Assembly (NCBI RefSeq): GCF_002752165.1 | Contig: NZ_MOMB01000061.1 | Span: 1 to 52,233, forward strand | Length of the DNA: 52,233 nucleotides | Source: Erwinia sp. OLFS4 | Lineage (GTDB): Bacteria; Pseudomonadota; Gammaproteobacteria; Enterobacterales; Enterobacteriaceae | Reading direction: 5' to 3' | In this document: positions 40,502-49,877 of the stretch, piece after piece | How the letters are laid out: each line of letters opens with the position of its first letter | Position numbering within the stretch: the stretch's first letter is position 1 | Position numbers and translations under genes: made by a program | Notes under the pieces: model-generated | What the model was told of the DNA's origin: nothing | What the model saw: only the letters and a program-made list of their open reading frames with translations | Database searches by the model: none

Positions 40502-42619
40502 ATGAGCCTCAATGCCCGCGACTTCACCCAGGGCGGCCAGGTGATGAAGTACATGATTGGCATGTTCATGCAAATCATGAATATCGCTTCGTACTGGATG
40601 CTGATGTTTTCCGTTGCCGTCTTTTTTCTCTGGATGTTTCTGACCCTTTCGCTGCAGACCTTCTGTCACGGGGGGGCTTACTGGCTGATTAAGTGGCTCA
40701 TCATGCCGTTTAAAAATATCAGCGGTAAGGATTCCGGTGGCAGCTGGACATTCCATTTTGAGCGCCCCGATGGCGACGTGGTGACTTTCAAACACACCGC
40801 CCAGCAGGTGATGACCGATCCTTATTTTATTCAGATGGGACAGGCCGTTAAAAACGCGGCTTTTTACGGCTGGGGCCTTGCTGCGTTCACCTTTGTTGGT
40901 TCCATTTTTGCCATTACCTGGTATCTGGGCAGTAAGGGTAAAAAGCAGCGTGACAATGAGCAGGTCGGTGGACGCGATCTGGTCGAAGGGCCGGAAGAAT
41001 TAAACCGGCTGCTGAAAAAGGCCGGCATGCAGTCGCCCCTGAATATCTGCGGTCTGCATATCGTGAAAGATTCTGAACCGCAAAATTTTGGCCTTCACGG
41101 TACGGTCGGAAGCGGCAAAAGCACCGCCCTGAATAACCTGCTCAGGCAGCTCCGCGCCAGAGGCGATCGCGTCATCATCTACGACAAGGGCAACAACTTC
41201 ATCCCGCTGTTTTTCAGGCAGGACAAAGACAAAATCCTCAACCCTTTCGATGCCCGCTGTGCCCCCTGGGATCTGTGGGCCGAGTGCCAGACCGTTACCG
41301 ACTTCGAAAACTTTGCCACCACCCTGCTGCCTGACAGCAACGGCGGCGGTGACCCGTTCTGGGTGTTGTCAGCCAGAGCACTGTTTGTCGCCACCGCCAG
41401 GCGTATGGCGAAAGAAAAGGACCGTAACATCGCCGGCCTGCTGAAAAAACTGATGTCCATCAGCCTGGCAGACCTGCGCGACTATCTGCAGGGGACTGAT
41501 GCGGCCAACCTGGTGGATGGCAGCATTGAGAAAACGGCGATGACCATCCGGACCATCCTCACCACCTACGCACGTTCACTGCGCTATCTGCAGGGGCTGG
41601 ATCAGCAGGGACGTCAGCCTTTCAACATTCGTGACTGGCTGGCAACGGAAGATGCGGACGGTGATAACCCGTGGATCTTTGTGGCCAGTGACGGTCGCAG
41701 CCACAACGCCATCAAGCCGTTACTCTCCGCATGGCTCTATATGACCATGACCGGAATTCTTGGCCTGACGGCCAGCCGTGAACGGCGTATCTGGCTGTTT
41801 CTTGACGAAGTCCCGTCACTGCACAAGTTGCCCATTCTGCCCGAATACTGCGCCGAAGGGCGCAAGTTTGGTGGATGTGCCCTGCTGGGGCTGCAGAACT
41901 TTCCGCAGCTTAAAGAACAGTTTGGCCCCAACTTCGCCGAGGCCATCTGGGACCTGCTCAATACCCGCATCTTCTACCGTGCCCCGAGCGGTCCTGTGGC
42001 GGAGTGGGTGCAGCGGGAAATTGGTGAGCGCCGCCATAAAAAGTTCCGCGATCAGTACAGCTACGGCGTCGACATCATTCGCGACGGCGTCCAGTTCTCC
42101 AAAGACGAGGTGAATGAGTACCTCGTCAGCTATTCCGATATCCAGTCCCTTAATGATCTGGAGTGCTACATCACCCTGCCGGGTGAATGGCCCGTGGTTC
42201 GCATGAAGCTGAAGCGTGAGCCGTTCCGGCAGATTGCGGAGGGCCGAATTGATCGCAACGTGGAGGATTTATTTGACCCCGAGCTGGAAGAGCAGATGGC
42301 TGAAGGAGATGCGGCCGGAATGACCGGACAAATCGTTGAGCGGCTTTTTGCTGATGCTGCAGCTGAGGGCAGTACTGTGCCCGTTATTCCTGCAGCTACG
42401 TCCGGTGATAAGGACAGCGCAAACGGAGAGCCTCCGGCCGGTAACCACGAGCCGGAGGGCAGGGAAACCAGCCCGCCGCCGGTCAGCGGGCCGGAGAACG
42501 GCGAATGCCGACAGGATGGCCCGTCACCCGTCGCGCAGGCCGTGCCGGTGGGGCAGATGGAGAGCGTGCAGGATGTCCGGCACCGGAGCAGCGATGAAGA
42601 CTTTGGCGTGAAGCTTTAA
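40502..42619 (+). CDS. traD: TraD coupling protein
   Basis: A 705-aa type IV coupling ATPase. I choose the ATG at 40502 (SLNARDFTQGGQVM), which matches the start of F TraD; an in-frame ATG 53 codons upstream adds unrelated residues. Two N-terminal membrane helices (about 25-50 and 115-135), Walker A GTVGSGKS at 200-207, and Walker B IWLFLDEVPSLHKLP. The C-terminal tail is Pro/Glu-rich and ends DEDFGVKL, the region that in F contacts TraM. F TraD is 717 aa. It pumps the TraI-bound strand through the channel. Confidence 0.96.
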   Translation: MSLNARDFTQGGQVMKYMIGMFMQIMNIASYWMLMFSVAVFFLWMFLTLSLQTFCHGGAYWLIKWLIMPFKNISGKDSGGSWTFHFERPDGDVVTFKHTAQQVMTDPYFIQMGQAVKNAAFYGWGLAAFTFVGSIFAITWYLGSKGKKQRDNEQVGGRDLVEGPEELNRLLKKAGMQSPLNICGLHIVKDSEPQNFGLHGTVGSGKSTALNNLLRQLRARGDRVIIYDKGNNFIPLFFRQDKDKILNPFDARCAPWDLWAECQTVTDFENFATTLLPDSNGGGDPFWVLSARALFVATARRMAKEKDRNIAGLLKKLMSISLADLRDYLQGTDAANLVDGSIEKTAMTIRTILTTYARSLRYLQGLDQQGRQPFNIRDWLATEDADGDNPWIFVASDGRSHNAIKPLLSAWLYMTMTGILGLTASRERRIWLFLDEVPSLHKLPILPEYCAEGRKFGGCALLGLQNFPQLKEQFGPNFAEAIWDLLNTRIFYRAPSGPVAEWVQREIGERRHKKFRDQYSYGVDIIRDGVQFSKDEVNEYLVSYSDIQSLNDLECYITLPGEWPVVRMKLKREPFRQIAEGRIDRNVEDLFDPELEEQMAEGDAAGMTGQIVERLFADAAAEGSTVPVIPAATSGDKDSANGEPPAGNHEPEGRETSPPPVSGPENGECRQDGPSPVAQAVPVGQMESVQDVRHRSSDEDFGVKL

Positions 42620-42629
42620 GGAGGAATGG

Positions 42630-45600
42630 ATGCTGTCAGTTTCAACGGTAAAAAGTGCCAGCGGCGCGGGTAATTACTACACGGCCGAGGATAACTACTA
42701 TTTCCTGGGGGAGCAGTCGACGGAATGGTACGGTACCGGCGCAGAGTCGCTGGGGCTGGAGGGTCCCGTCGACAAAGCGATGTTCACCAGCGTCCTTGAA
42801 GGAAAACTGCCGGATGGTACTGACCTGTCGCGCATGGAAAACGGTGTAAACAAGCATCGTCCCGGCTATGACCTGACTTTCTCAGCTCCCAAAAGCGTGT
42901 CGGTGCTCGCACTGGTTTGTGGGGATGAGTTTCTTGTTGAAGCGCATAACCGGGCAGTGAAGAAAACGCTGGATGAAGTGGAAAAGCTGGCCACCACCCG
43001 CACCATGCAGAACGGTGTTTCTGCGATGGAGGCCACGGGTAACCTGCTGATAGCCTGTTTTATGCATGACACCAGCCGGAATCTCGATCCCCAGCTTCAC
43101 ACGCATGCGGTGGTGGTAAATACGACGCTCGCACAGGGAGGCTGGAAAACGCTTTCTTCGGATACCATGAACAAACAGGGGTTTACGGATCAGGTCTGGG
43201 CACAGCAGGTCAGCATAGGAGGGTTATACCGGGGGTTTCTTCGTCAGGATCTTGAACAGGCCGGTTATCCAATAATTGAGACCGGAGAGCGTGGCGAGTG
43301 GGATATTGCCGGTGTCCCGGTTAAAGAGTTTTCCTCCCGCCGTCAGGAAATACTGGACGCAGTCGGCGAGGACGCCAGTGCCAGAGCCAAAAGTATGGCG
43401 GCGCTTGATTCCCGGAAGAAAAAAGAATTCAGCGAAATGGAGTCTGTCCGGGAACACTGGCAGGAAAAGCTGCACGATACTGGCTTTAAACTCGTGGATT
43501 TCAGGTATACCGTCAACGGAAATGGCAGCCGCCTGCAGGCAGATAAAGAGCAGCAGTCTCAGGTATATGGCCAGCCGCGTCTGCACGGAAAAAACGCGGA
43601 CGGTGCCGTCAGCGCAGCAGCCCGGCCTGAACTGGAGGCCGCGGTGGCCAGTGCCATCAACCGGCTCTCGTCGAAAAGCGTTCGCTTCACCTACGACAGC
43701 GTGCTGACCGGCGTACTGACGCATATTCCGGTGGAGAAGGGCGTGTATGCCAGTGCGCGGGAGGCCATTGACCATGCCATCTCACGGGGCGCCATCATGG
43801 CCGTTGACAGGCATCAGACCCTGTTCACTTCCGCTGAACATCTGCGGGACGAGCAGCGCCTGGCTCAGGTGGCGGCAGGACTGGCGGGGCGGGAAGGCTC
43901 CCTGCAGGCCCCTTCCGGGGAACGCGGCGTGATGGCGCAGCTGGCTGATGCCAACCGGGCTGTTACCCTGGTGGACGTGCGTGGCGGCCAGGCGTACCTG
44001 CAGCAGTTCAGTACCTCAGTGCTGCAGCTCGCGGAGAAAAATGATCGGCCGCTGGTTGTGGTGGCTGCAGACGGCGGCAGCCTGAAACGACAGTCTGCCC
44101 TGTCTGGCGATAACGCCAGGGTGATGCTGACCACGCCCGGGCAGCTGGCGGATAACCCGCTGCCGGAAAACGCGCTGGTGATGGTGAGTGAGGCCGAGCG
44201 CTTCAGCACCACCGCGATGCATGACGTGCTGAAGGCCGCAGGTATGCAGGGGGCGACCACAATCGTTGTCGACACGCATGCGCGTCGCACCACCGGTTTT
44301 GCCACCCAGGTGCTGAAGGCGGCCGGGGTGAAAAGCCTCACGGCGACCGCCACCGGCGACGCCGTGTCCGTCACCCTGGTGCAGAAGGACACGGTGGCTG
44401 ACCGCCTGACGGTGGCAGCACGCTATTACGCTCAGGAAACCTCGGCGGGCAAACGGGTCACCGTGCAGGCCGGGAATGCAAAGGTACGGTCGCAGCTGAC
44501 CGGTAGCATCCGGGAGGCCATGACGGAGGACGGCCAGCTTGGCCGCGTGCTGGGCGAGGTGACCGTGCGCGAACCCGTCTGGATCGATGCCGCCACCCGC
44601 AACGATCGCAGTAAATACCGTGAAGGGATGGTGCTGGAACATCATACGGGCCGGGGCCTGATGGAAGATTTCACCATCACAGGCGTCAGCGAAAAGCACA
44701 ACCTGCTGACGCTGTCCGACGCAAAAGGCCACACGCAGGGCCTGAAAATCAGCGATATCGACAGCCATTACCGTCTCTACCGTGAGAAGAAGCTGGAGCT
44801 GCGTGAGGGAGAACGCCTGCGCACTACGGCTGATGTTCACCCAAAAGCCGGCGCCGGAGAAACCCTGACGGTCACCGGCATAAAGGCGGGCCGCTGGCTG
44901 TTTAAGGACCGGCTGGTGATGGAGAACGCTGACGGGGAGCGCCTGCAGGTGAATATGAGTGAGCCGCTGTACGCCGGATATGGCTATACGGAGGCCTTCG
45001 GGGCCACGCGCAGCAGCAGCGGCAGCGTGATTGCGATGCTGTCCGGAAAGGACGTCAGCGACACCACCCTGAACATGCTGAAGCGCAGCGGTGACAGCGT
45101 CATTGCCTTCACCCCGCTTGATGAGAAGACCATCGCGAAGCGTCTGGACGAAAACAGGCCGTCGGTCACCGTCACCCAGGGCGTGAAGTCGCTTGTCGGG
45201 GAGGATGATATGGCAGATGCCCTGCGGGCGCTGGAGGCGCGGAAGATGACGCACCCGGAGCGGTCGGTCAGGATTGCCATTGAAAAGTCTACCGGTACCG
45301 GCGTGACCTTCAGCAGTATGAAGGTGCTGGCTGAGGTGATGGAAACTGACCGTCAGCTTTCTCCTGAACGGGTCGGGCTTGAGCTGCAGCGCCTGCAGGA
45401 TAAAGGTGACATTATTCCGCTCAGCCCGGAGCAGGGCGCGGCCGGCCTCTTTATTTCACGGGATAACTTCAGCAATGAACTGACCATCCTGCGTCACGTG
45501 GCGGAAGGAAAGAATGCCGTTCCTCCGCTTGCAGCAGCCGGTCTTACGGCTGAACAGGCCGGGCCGCTGACGGATGGCCAGCGTCAGGCAGCAAACCTCA

Positions 45601-47807
45601 TCCTGACCTCGGCGGACCGTATCACCGCGATACAGGGCTACGCCGGGGTGGGCAAAACCACGCAGTTCAGAACGGTGTCCACCGCGCTGAACGGGCTGGA
45701 TAACCCGCCGGTGACAGCCGGGCTGGCGCCCACCCACCGCGCGGTCAGCGAACTGACGGCGGCCGGCATTCCGGCGCAGACCATCTCCAGCTTTCTCAGC
45801 GAACACAGCCAGTGGCAGTCATCCGGAGAGGTCCGGGACTTCAGCAACACCCTGTTTGTCATCGATGAGTCTTCAATGAACGGCAATGCCCAGCTGGCCT
45901 CGCTGCTGACGGCCATATCTGACGGGGGCGGTCGCGCCGTACTGAGCGGTGACCGGGACCAGCTGAAATCCCTCGAGTCCGGGGCGCCCTTTGCACTGGC
46001 GCTGGAACGAAGTGCCGCAGACGTGGCGGTCATGAAGGAAATTGTCCGCCAGACCCCGGCGCTGAAGCCGGCCGTTGAGGCCATCATCGCCGGTAACGTG
46101 CGTGAGGCGGTCTCCGTGGCCAGCCAGGTCTCCCCAGAGACGGTGCCAAGGCTTGAAGGTGCATATGTGCCGGAGAGCAGCACGATGGACGTGCGGGCGG
46201 CGACCGCTGAGGCGAAGAAAGAGGCCGGTGCAGGTCAGCTGCCGCTGACTGCCCTTCCTGCGACAGAAATCACCGACCTCATTGCCGCCGATTTTACCGG
46301 CAGAACGGCAGAGGCACGCGACAGTACGCTGATCGTGGCAGAGCTGAATGCCGACCGGATGGCGGTTAACGCAGCGGTTCATGAGCGGCTGAAAGCACAG
46401 GGGGCGCTGGGTGACAGTGTCACTGTGCCGCACCTGGTCAGGGTGGGCAACAGCAACGCCGATCTGGGGCGGGTGAGCTTCTGGGAGAAAAACGACGGCA
46501 ATACCGTGCGGATGGGAGAACGGTATTTCCGGATCGGGAAGACCGATACGGAAAGTGGTGTTATCCGCCTGCAGGGGCTGGACGGCGCGGACGATCGCTG
46601 GTTCAGCCCGTCAGAACTGCGCAAGGAAATGGTGGCGGTTTTTGAGCCGAAGTCCGTCGAACTCAGCGTCGGGGAAAAAGTCCGCCTGACGGCTACCGAC
46701 AGGGAGCGCAACGTGCGCGCCAGCGATATGGCCACCGTCACCGGCGTCACGCCGGAAGGCCTCATCACGCTGGATACCGGTGGCAGGACGCTGACCCTCG
46801 ACCCGTCAGCGGAAAATGCCGATCGTCACCTGGATTACGGCTATGCCGTCACCACGTACAGCGCACAGGGGGCCTCAGTACCTTACCTGATTGCCCTGAC
46901 CGGAACGGATGGCGGTCGCAAAAAGATGGCGGCAATGGACAGCACCTATGTGGCCCTGTCGCGGGCAAAAGAACACGTACAGGTTTATGCCGATGATATG
47001 GACGGCTGGATAGCGGCGGTGGAGCGCAACAGCGGTAAACGTCAGACCGTGCATGACGTGGTGATGCGGGCGGAAGACGTTCGTGCTGAAAGGCAAGTAC
47101 GGTTGTGGGACAGCAGTCTTCCGGTGGCAGAGACCCGGCTCGCGCCGCGCACTGACAGCACCCTGACCGCCGGTGCCCGCTTTTTGTCCGGAAAGTCACC
47201 GGCGGTGATGTGGCCGGTTATCAATGAGCACGGCCATCAGCGGGGAAACTGGCACGTGCCGGTATCTCCTGCGACCGGAAAAATGGATATGGATAATGCG
47301 CGCTATGAAGGTGCCGCTGATGGCAGCCGTATCGTGCTGCAGAAGGGCGAAGGCCGCGCCGGCATACTGGAGGCGACCACGCCGGAAGAGGCGCTGCGGC
47401 TGATGGAGGAGAACCCCCATAACCCCGTGGTGATGCGCCCGGAGCACCACGACATCCCCGATGATGCTGTGCCGACCGGTGAGGAGATGGTCGTCAGGGG
47501 TGAGGCAGCGCTGCAGAAGGCGGCAGAGGACGCGCTGAAAGAGCATGAGCCGGAACTGCAGCCTGAATCGGTGGACGAGCCTGAAGCTGAACGGGTGGCG
47601 GAAGAGGCGCAGCTTGAAGAGGCCGCGCAGGAGCTGGAGCAGGAAGCCGGACTCGCGCAGGCGAATGACTATGACCCTGAACATGAACAGAAACAGGAGG
47701 AGCAACGGATGACCGGACTACAGAGCGATGAAGTGAACATCCTGCGTCACGCCCGCCCTGAGCCGGAACCGGATGTCTCTCTCAACCGACAGAAAACCCT
47801 GGAGTGA
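42630..47807 (+). CDS. traI: TraI relaxase-helicase
   Basis: A 1725-aa MOB-F relaxase with helicase. The catalytic tyrosines are Y16, Y17, Y23 and Y24 (NYYTAEDNYYFLG), and the metal-binding histidines H146, H157 and H159 (QLHTHAVVVN) are at the same positions as in F TraI. Middle part: an inactive helicase-like ssDNA-binding domain (about 300-850). Then a RecD-like helicase with Walker A GYAGVGKTT (about 1003-1011) and VIDESSMNG (Walker B). The C-terminal tail (from about 1600) is Glu/Ala-rich. It nicks oriT, stays on the 5' end and unwinds the strand. F TraI is 1756 aa. Confidence 0.97.
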   Translation: MLSVSTVKSASGAGNYYTAEDNYYFLGEQSTEWYGTGAESLGLEGPVDKAMFTSVLEGKLPDGTDLSRMENGVNKHRPGYDLTFSAPKSVSVLALVCGDEFLVEAHNRAVKKTLDEVEKLATTRTMQNGVSAMEATGNLLIACFMHDTSRNLDPQLHTHAVVVNTTLAQGGWKTLSSDTMNKQGFTDQVWAQQVSIGGLYRGFLRQDLEQAGYPIIETGERGEWDIAGVPVKEFSSRRQEILDAVGEDASARAKSMAALDSRKKKEFSEMESVREHWQEKLHDTGFKLVDFRYTVNGNGSRLQADKEQQSQVYGQPRLHGKNADGAVSAAARPELEAAVASAINRLSSKSVRFTYDSVLTGVLTHIPVEKGVYASAREAIDHAISRGAIMAVDRHQTLFTSAEHLRDEQRLAQVAAGLAGREGSLQAPSGERGVMAQLADANRAVTLVDVRGGQAYLQQFSTSVLQLAEKNDRPLVVVAADGGSLKRQSALSGDNARVMLTTPGQLADNPLPENALVMVSEAERFSTTAMHDVLKAAGMQGATTIVVDTHARRTTGFATQVLKAAGVKSLTATATGDAVSVTLVQKDTVADRLTVAARYYAQETSAGKRVTVQAGNAKVRSQLTGSIREAMTEDGQLGRVLGEVTVREPVWIDAATRNDRSKYREGMVLEHHTGRGLMEDFTITGVSEKHNLLTLSDAKGHTQGLKISDIDSHYRLYREKKLELREGERLRTTADVHPKAGAGETLTVTGIKAGRWLFKDRLVMENADGERLQVNMSEPLYAGYGYTEAFGATRSSSGSVIAMLSGKDVSDTTLNMLKRSGDSVIAFTPLDEKTIAKRLDENRPSVTVTQGVKSLVGEDDMADALRALEARKMTHPERSVRIAIEKSTGTGVTFSSMKVLAEVMETDRQLSPERVGLELQRLQDKGDIIPLSPEQGAAGLFISRDNFSNELTILRHVAEGKNAVPPLAAAGLTAEQAGPLTDGQRQAANLILTSADRITAIQGYAGVGKTTQFRTVSTALNGLDNPPVTAGLAPTHRAVSELTAAGIPAQTISSFLSEHSQWQSSGEVRDFSNTLFVIDESSMNGNAQLASLLTAISDGGGRAVLSGDRDQLKSLESGAPFALALERSAADVAVMKEIVRQTPALKPAVEAIIAGNVREAVSVASQVSPETVPRLEGAYVPESSTMDVRAATAEAKKEAGAGQLPLTALPATEITDLIAADFTGRTAEARDSTLIVAELNADRMAVNAAVHERLKAQGALGDSVTVPHLVRVGNSNADLGRVSFWEKNDGNTVRMGERYFRIGKTDTESGVIRLQGLDGADDRWFSPSELRKEMVAVFEPKSVELSVGEKVRLTATDRERNVRASDMATVTGVTPEGLITLDTGGRTLTLDPSAENADRHLDYGYAVTTYSAQGASVPYLIALTGTDGGRKKMAAMDSTYVALSRAKEHVQVYADDMDGWIAAVERNSGKRQTVHDVVMRAEDVRAERQVRLWDSSLPVAETRLAPRTDSTLTAGARFLSGKSPAVMWPVINEHGHQRGNWHVPVSPATGKMDMDNARYEGAADGSRIVLQKGEGRAGILEATTPEEALRLMEENPHNPVVMRPEHHDIPDDAVPTGEEMVVRGEAALQKAAEDALKEHEPELQPESVDEPEAERVAEEAQLEEAAQELEQEAGLAQANDYDPEHEQKQEEQRMTGLQSDEVNILRHARPEPEPDVSLNRQKTLE

Positions 47808-47928
47808 CGTGGCCCTGTGGGTGTTTCCGCTCGCGGATATCGTCAGCTTCGCGACGGGCTGGCGCCTGCTGAAAAACGCACTGTCCGATATCAGCCTGAT
47901 TAACCCGGAGCTGACCGGAAAACACTGA
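47773..47928 (+). CDS. 51-aa small protein overlapping the traI end
   Basis: An ATG at 47773 inside the traI 3' end opens a 51-aa frame that runs 120 bases past traI. The product begins MSLSTDRKPWSDVALWVFPL and has one moderately hydrophobic segment (ALWVFPLADIVSFATGW). No good ribosome site, but the overlap suggests coupling. It fills the start of the place where F has traX. Function unknown. Confidence 0.45.
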   Translation: MSLSTDRKPWSDVALWVFPLADIVSFATGWRLLKNALSDISLINPELTGKH

Positions 47929-48013
47929 CGGCCTGCCGCCCTGCGGTTGGCCGGTCCCTCACAGACGCGGTTAAAAACCGCCGTCTGCTCACGACCCCCT
48001 TAAAGGAAACGCA

Positions 48014-48463
48014 ATGCAGAAACGATGCCTGCCGCTGCTGGTCAGCGGCCTGATACTCCTGTGCCCGCTGGCCGGCCTGTCCGCGCCTGGCGTCAGCGTG
48101 GGCTTCTCGCCGGAAGGCACGGCGCAGACGCTGGTTCTGAACACCCTTGACGCTGCCACGCGGGAAATACGCCTGGCGGGCTACAGCTTCACCGCGCCGG
48201 ATATCGTGCAGGCGCTTGTCCGGGCCGCCATGAACCTGCTGGTGAGCCACGGTATCCCGGTGCGCACCAGCGGGCAGTACGCCATCCTGCACGACAAAAT
48301 AATTATCACCGACGGCCGCACGGTGGAAACCGGCAGCTTCAACTACACGCGGTCAGCGGAAAAGCGCAACAGCGAGAACGCGCTGGTTATACGCGACATG
48401 CCGGAACTGGCCGCCCGGGTGCCTGACCTCGTATTCACCCGCCGCCCGCCGGTGCATAAGTGA
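48014..48463 (+). CDS. Nuc-like phospholipase D-family endonuclease with internal deletion
   Basis: A 149-aa secreted protein with signal peptide (about 1-24) and one HKD motif: H93, K95, D100 (LHDKIIITD), then ETGSFNYTRSAEKRNSENALV. It resembles plasmid Nuc endonucleases (about 175-180 aa) of the PLD superfamily. Compared with the family pattern, residues between ALVRA and AMNLLVSHG (about 20, normally the conserved beta-strand region KARGVDV..VVD) are missing in frame, and the C-terminal end is short. The enzyme may be inactive or altered. Located in the region after traI. Confidence 0.82.
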   Translation: MQKRCLPLLVSGLILLCPLAGLSAPGVSVGFSPEGTAQTLVLNTLDAATREIRLAGYSFTAPDIVQALVRAAMNLLVSHGIPVRTSGQYAILHDKIIITDGRTVETGSFNYTRSAEKRNSENALVIRDMPELAARVPDLVFTRRPPVHK

Positions 48464-48472
48464 GGAACCGCA

Positions 48473-48886
48473 ATGACAAAAGAACGCTTTCTTGCTGAGG
48501 TGATGACCGGAGACCGGATATGGCGCTCGGGGTCCTTTGACGCCTTCCTGAAGGGCTTCAGCGATAACCTGCCCGGCATCGACAACATCATGCTGACCTG
48601 CTACCGGGCGGGGCAGGCGGTGACGGAGCTTGTTTTCAGCAGCGGGGGGAACGTGAAGCTGTACCTGACCATCCGGGAGGGGAAAATCAGCCTCACCCGG
48701 CTTTTACCGGAGCATATCCGGCTGTCGGCCCTGGAAATTTCGCTGCCTGACGTGGTGGATATCCTCATCCTGACCACGGTACTGGCCAGACACTACGGCC
48801 TGACGCCGGAGCTGGCAGATGATGCCGGTACCTCCACCGTGCTGATGTTCGCACGCCCTTTCAGAAAAAAACGGAGGTCATCATGA
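48473..48886 (+). CDS. Hypothetical protein downstream of the Nuc-like gene
   Basis: A 137-aa protein, GAGGA before the ATG. Segments YRAGQAVTELVFSSGGNVKL and LPDVVDILILTTVLARHYGL suggest a small alpha/beta fold. It is not FinO: the basic helical RNA-binding pattern is missing. It is coupled (ATGA) to the next gene. Function unknown. Confidence 0.7.
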   Translation: MTKERFLAEVMTGDRIWRSGSFDAFLKGFSDNLPGIDNIMLTCYRAGQAVTELVFSSGGNVKLYLTIREGKISLTRLLPEHIRLSALEISLPDVVDILILTTVLARHYGLTPELADDAGTSTVLMFARPFRKKRRSS

Positions 48887-49185
48887 AGACAGCGACATTT
48901 GACCCGGAGCCGGTCATCCGCGACCGCCGGGGCTTCGGAACACACCCGGCGCTACAGGGGCTGACGCCCGGAGAATTCGCCGCATTCCTGCATCAGCACC
49001 GGCTGCAGTGCGAAGTGAGTGTGATGCAGTATGACGACCCGGCCGCCTGGCTCGCGTGGGACGCGGGAGGCCGGGGAAATGTGCGTCACTGGCAGCCTGT
49101 TGCGCCGGACGAGGATGCCTGGTTTATAGGATCGATACACGATCCGGGCGACGGCCCGGTGTGCTTCTGGCTGCGGTCATATTGA
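48883..49185 (+). CDS. 100-aa hypothetical protein
   Basis: ATGA-coupled to the preceding gene. Trp-rich and acidic (YDDPAAWLAWDAGGRGNVRH, EDAWFIGSIHD). No known family recognised. It is the last gene before the replicon. Confidence 0.65.
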   Translation: MKTATFDPEPVIRDRRGFGTHPALQGLTPGEFAAFLHQHRLQCEVSVMQYDDPAAWLAWDAGGRGNVRHWQPVAPDEDAWFIGSIHDPGDGPVCFWLRSY

Positions 49186-49324
49186 CCCGCTGAGGCTCAG
49201 AGACGTCCCCGTAATCGCCCGGCCGGTCAGTTCGCCTGCTGACCGTCCTGCAAAAAAGTGAATCTATTACCTGTATCACTATGCTATTCTGTCGAAAAGT
49301 TTTAATTTTTTCTGAGGAGGCCCC

Positions 49325-49579
49325 ATGCCACAGCAACAGTCAACTGCTGCGCAGCCGAAACAGAAGCGCACTTACAGGAAAGGTAACCCCTTGAGTGATG
49401 CAGACAAACAGCGTCTTTCAATTGCTCGAAAAAAGGAATCAAGGAAAGAGATAAAAGTCTTTGTTGAACCTGAGATAAAAGCTCTCTTAATGGATATGTG
49501 TAAACAGGATGGTTTAAATCAAGCCGATATTCTGAAGCAACTCATTGAGAAAGAAGCGAGATGCAGGGGAAAACATTAA
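49325..49579 (+). CDS. copB: CopB/RepA2 replication repressor
   Basis: An 84-aa protein that matches the IncFII copy-number repressor CopB (RepA2): KRTYRKGNPLSDADKQRLS, then KVFVEPEIKALLMDMCKQDG. It represses the repA promoter between copB and tap. GAGGAGG lies just before the ATG. AT-richer than the neighbours. Confidence 0.93.
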   Translation: MPQQQSTAAQPKQKRTYRKGNPLSDADKQRLSIARKKESRKEIKVFVEPEIKALLMDMCKQDGLNQADILKQLIEKEARCRGKH

Positions 49580-49592
49580 AGGGCTTACTTTC

Positions 49593-49621
49593 TTGAACCT
49601 TTGAAGGACTAGTGATAGATT
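49593..49621 (+). promoter_or_regulatory. Predicted CopB-regulated repA promoter
   Basis: TTGAAC, 17 bases, TAGATT, starting 14 bases after the copB stop, where the CopB-repressed repA promoter is found in IncFII plasmids. An inverted repeat (TGGCGGGCCACGCCA and GGTGGCAGG) at 49640-49667 follows in the leader. Confidence 0.6.
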
Positions 49622-49699
49622 ACGGATCGTTAAGACATTCTGGCGGGCCACGCCATAAGGTGGCAGGGAACTGAAGCGGAACAAACAACCGGTTTCAGA

Positions 49700-49790
49700 A
49701 AAAAGAAAACCCCGATAATCTCTTCGCTTTGGCGGGCTGGAAAGATTAACGGGGCATCACATAATCTGCATAGAAGCTGTTGCTCTATGC
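49700..49790 (-). ncRNA. copA: CopA antisense RNA (copy-number and incompatibility control)
   Basis: On the minus strand a promoter TTGTTT-17-TATACT (about 49823-49795) gives a start near 49790. The RNA would fold into a first hairpin (GCATAGA/TCTATGC, 49768-49790) and a second, long one from 49754 to 49710 (GGGG/CCCC base, loop with CGCCAAAG), followed by TTTTCTTTTTT as terminator. The second loop matches the CopA/CopT recognition loop of IncFII plasmids (UUGGCG on the mRNA). It pairs with the repA leader and blocks tap translation. Confidence 0.88.
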
Positions 49791-49805
49791 GGGGAGTATA
49801 GATTC

Positions 49806-49877
49806 ATGCTCAGAAAAAAACAATACTTTCTGTGCTCACTCCTTAAGCGCAACATAAGCGCAGGCAGGAGTGGCTGA
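49806..49877 (+). CDS. tap: Tap/RepA leader peptide
   Basis: A 23-aa peptide, MLRKKQYFLCSLLKRNISAG plus three residues, closely like R1 Tap (MLRKLQAQFLC...NISAGS). Its translation is needed to allow repA translation; CopA blocks it. Its stop lies seven bases inside repA. Confidence 0.9.
   Translation: MLRKKQYFLCSLLKRNISAGRSG

Noticed and set aside
44016..45254. Open frame of 412 codons on the minus strand
   Set aside because: Antisense to traI, with no start signal and His/Arg/Gln-rich shadow composition.
48473..48886. Candidate FinO
   Set aside because: Length and location are suggestive, but the basic N-terminal helix and the ProQ/FinO core are not present.
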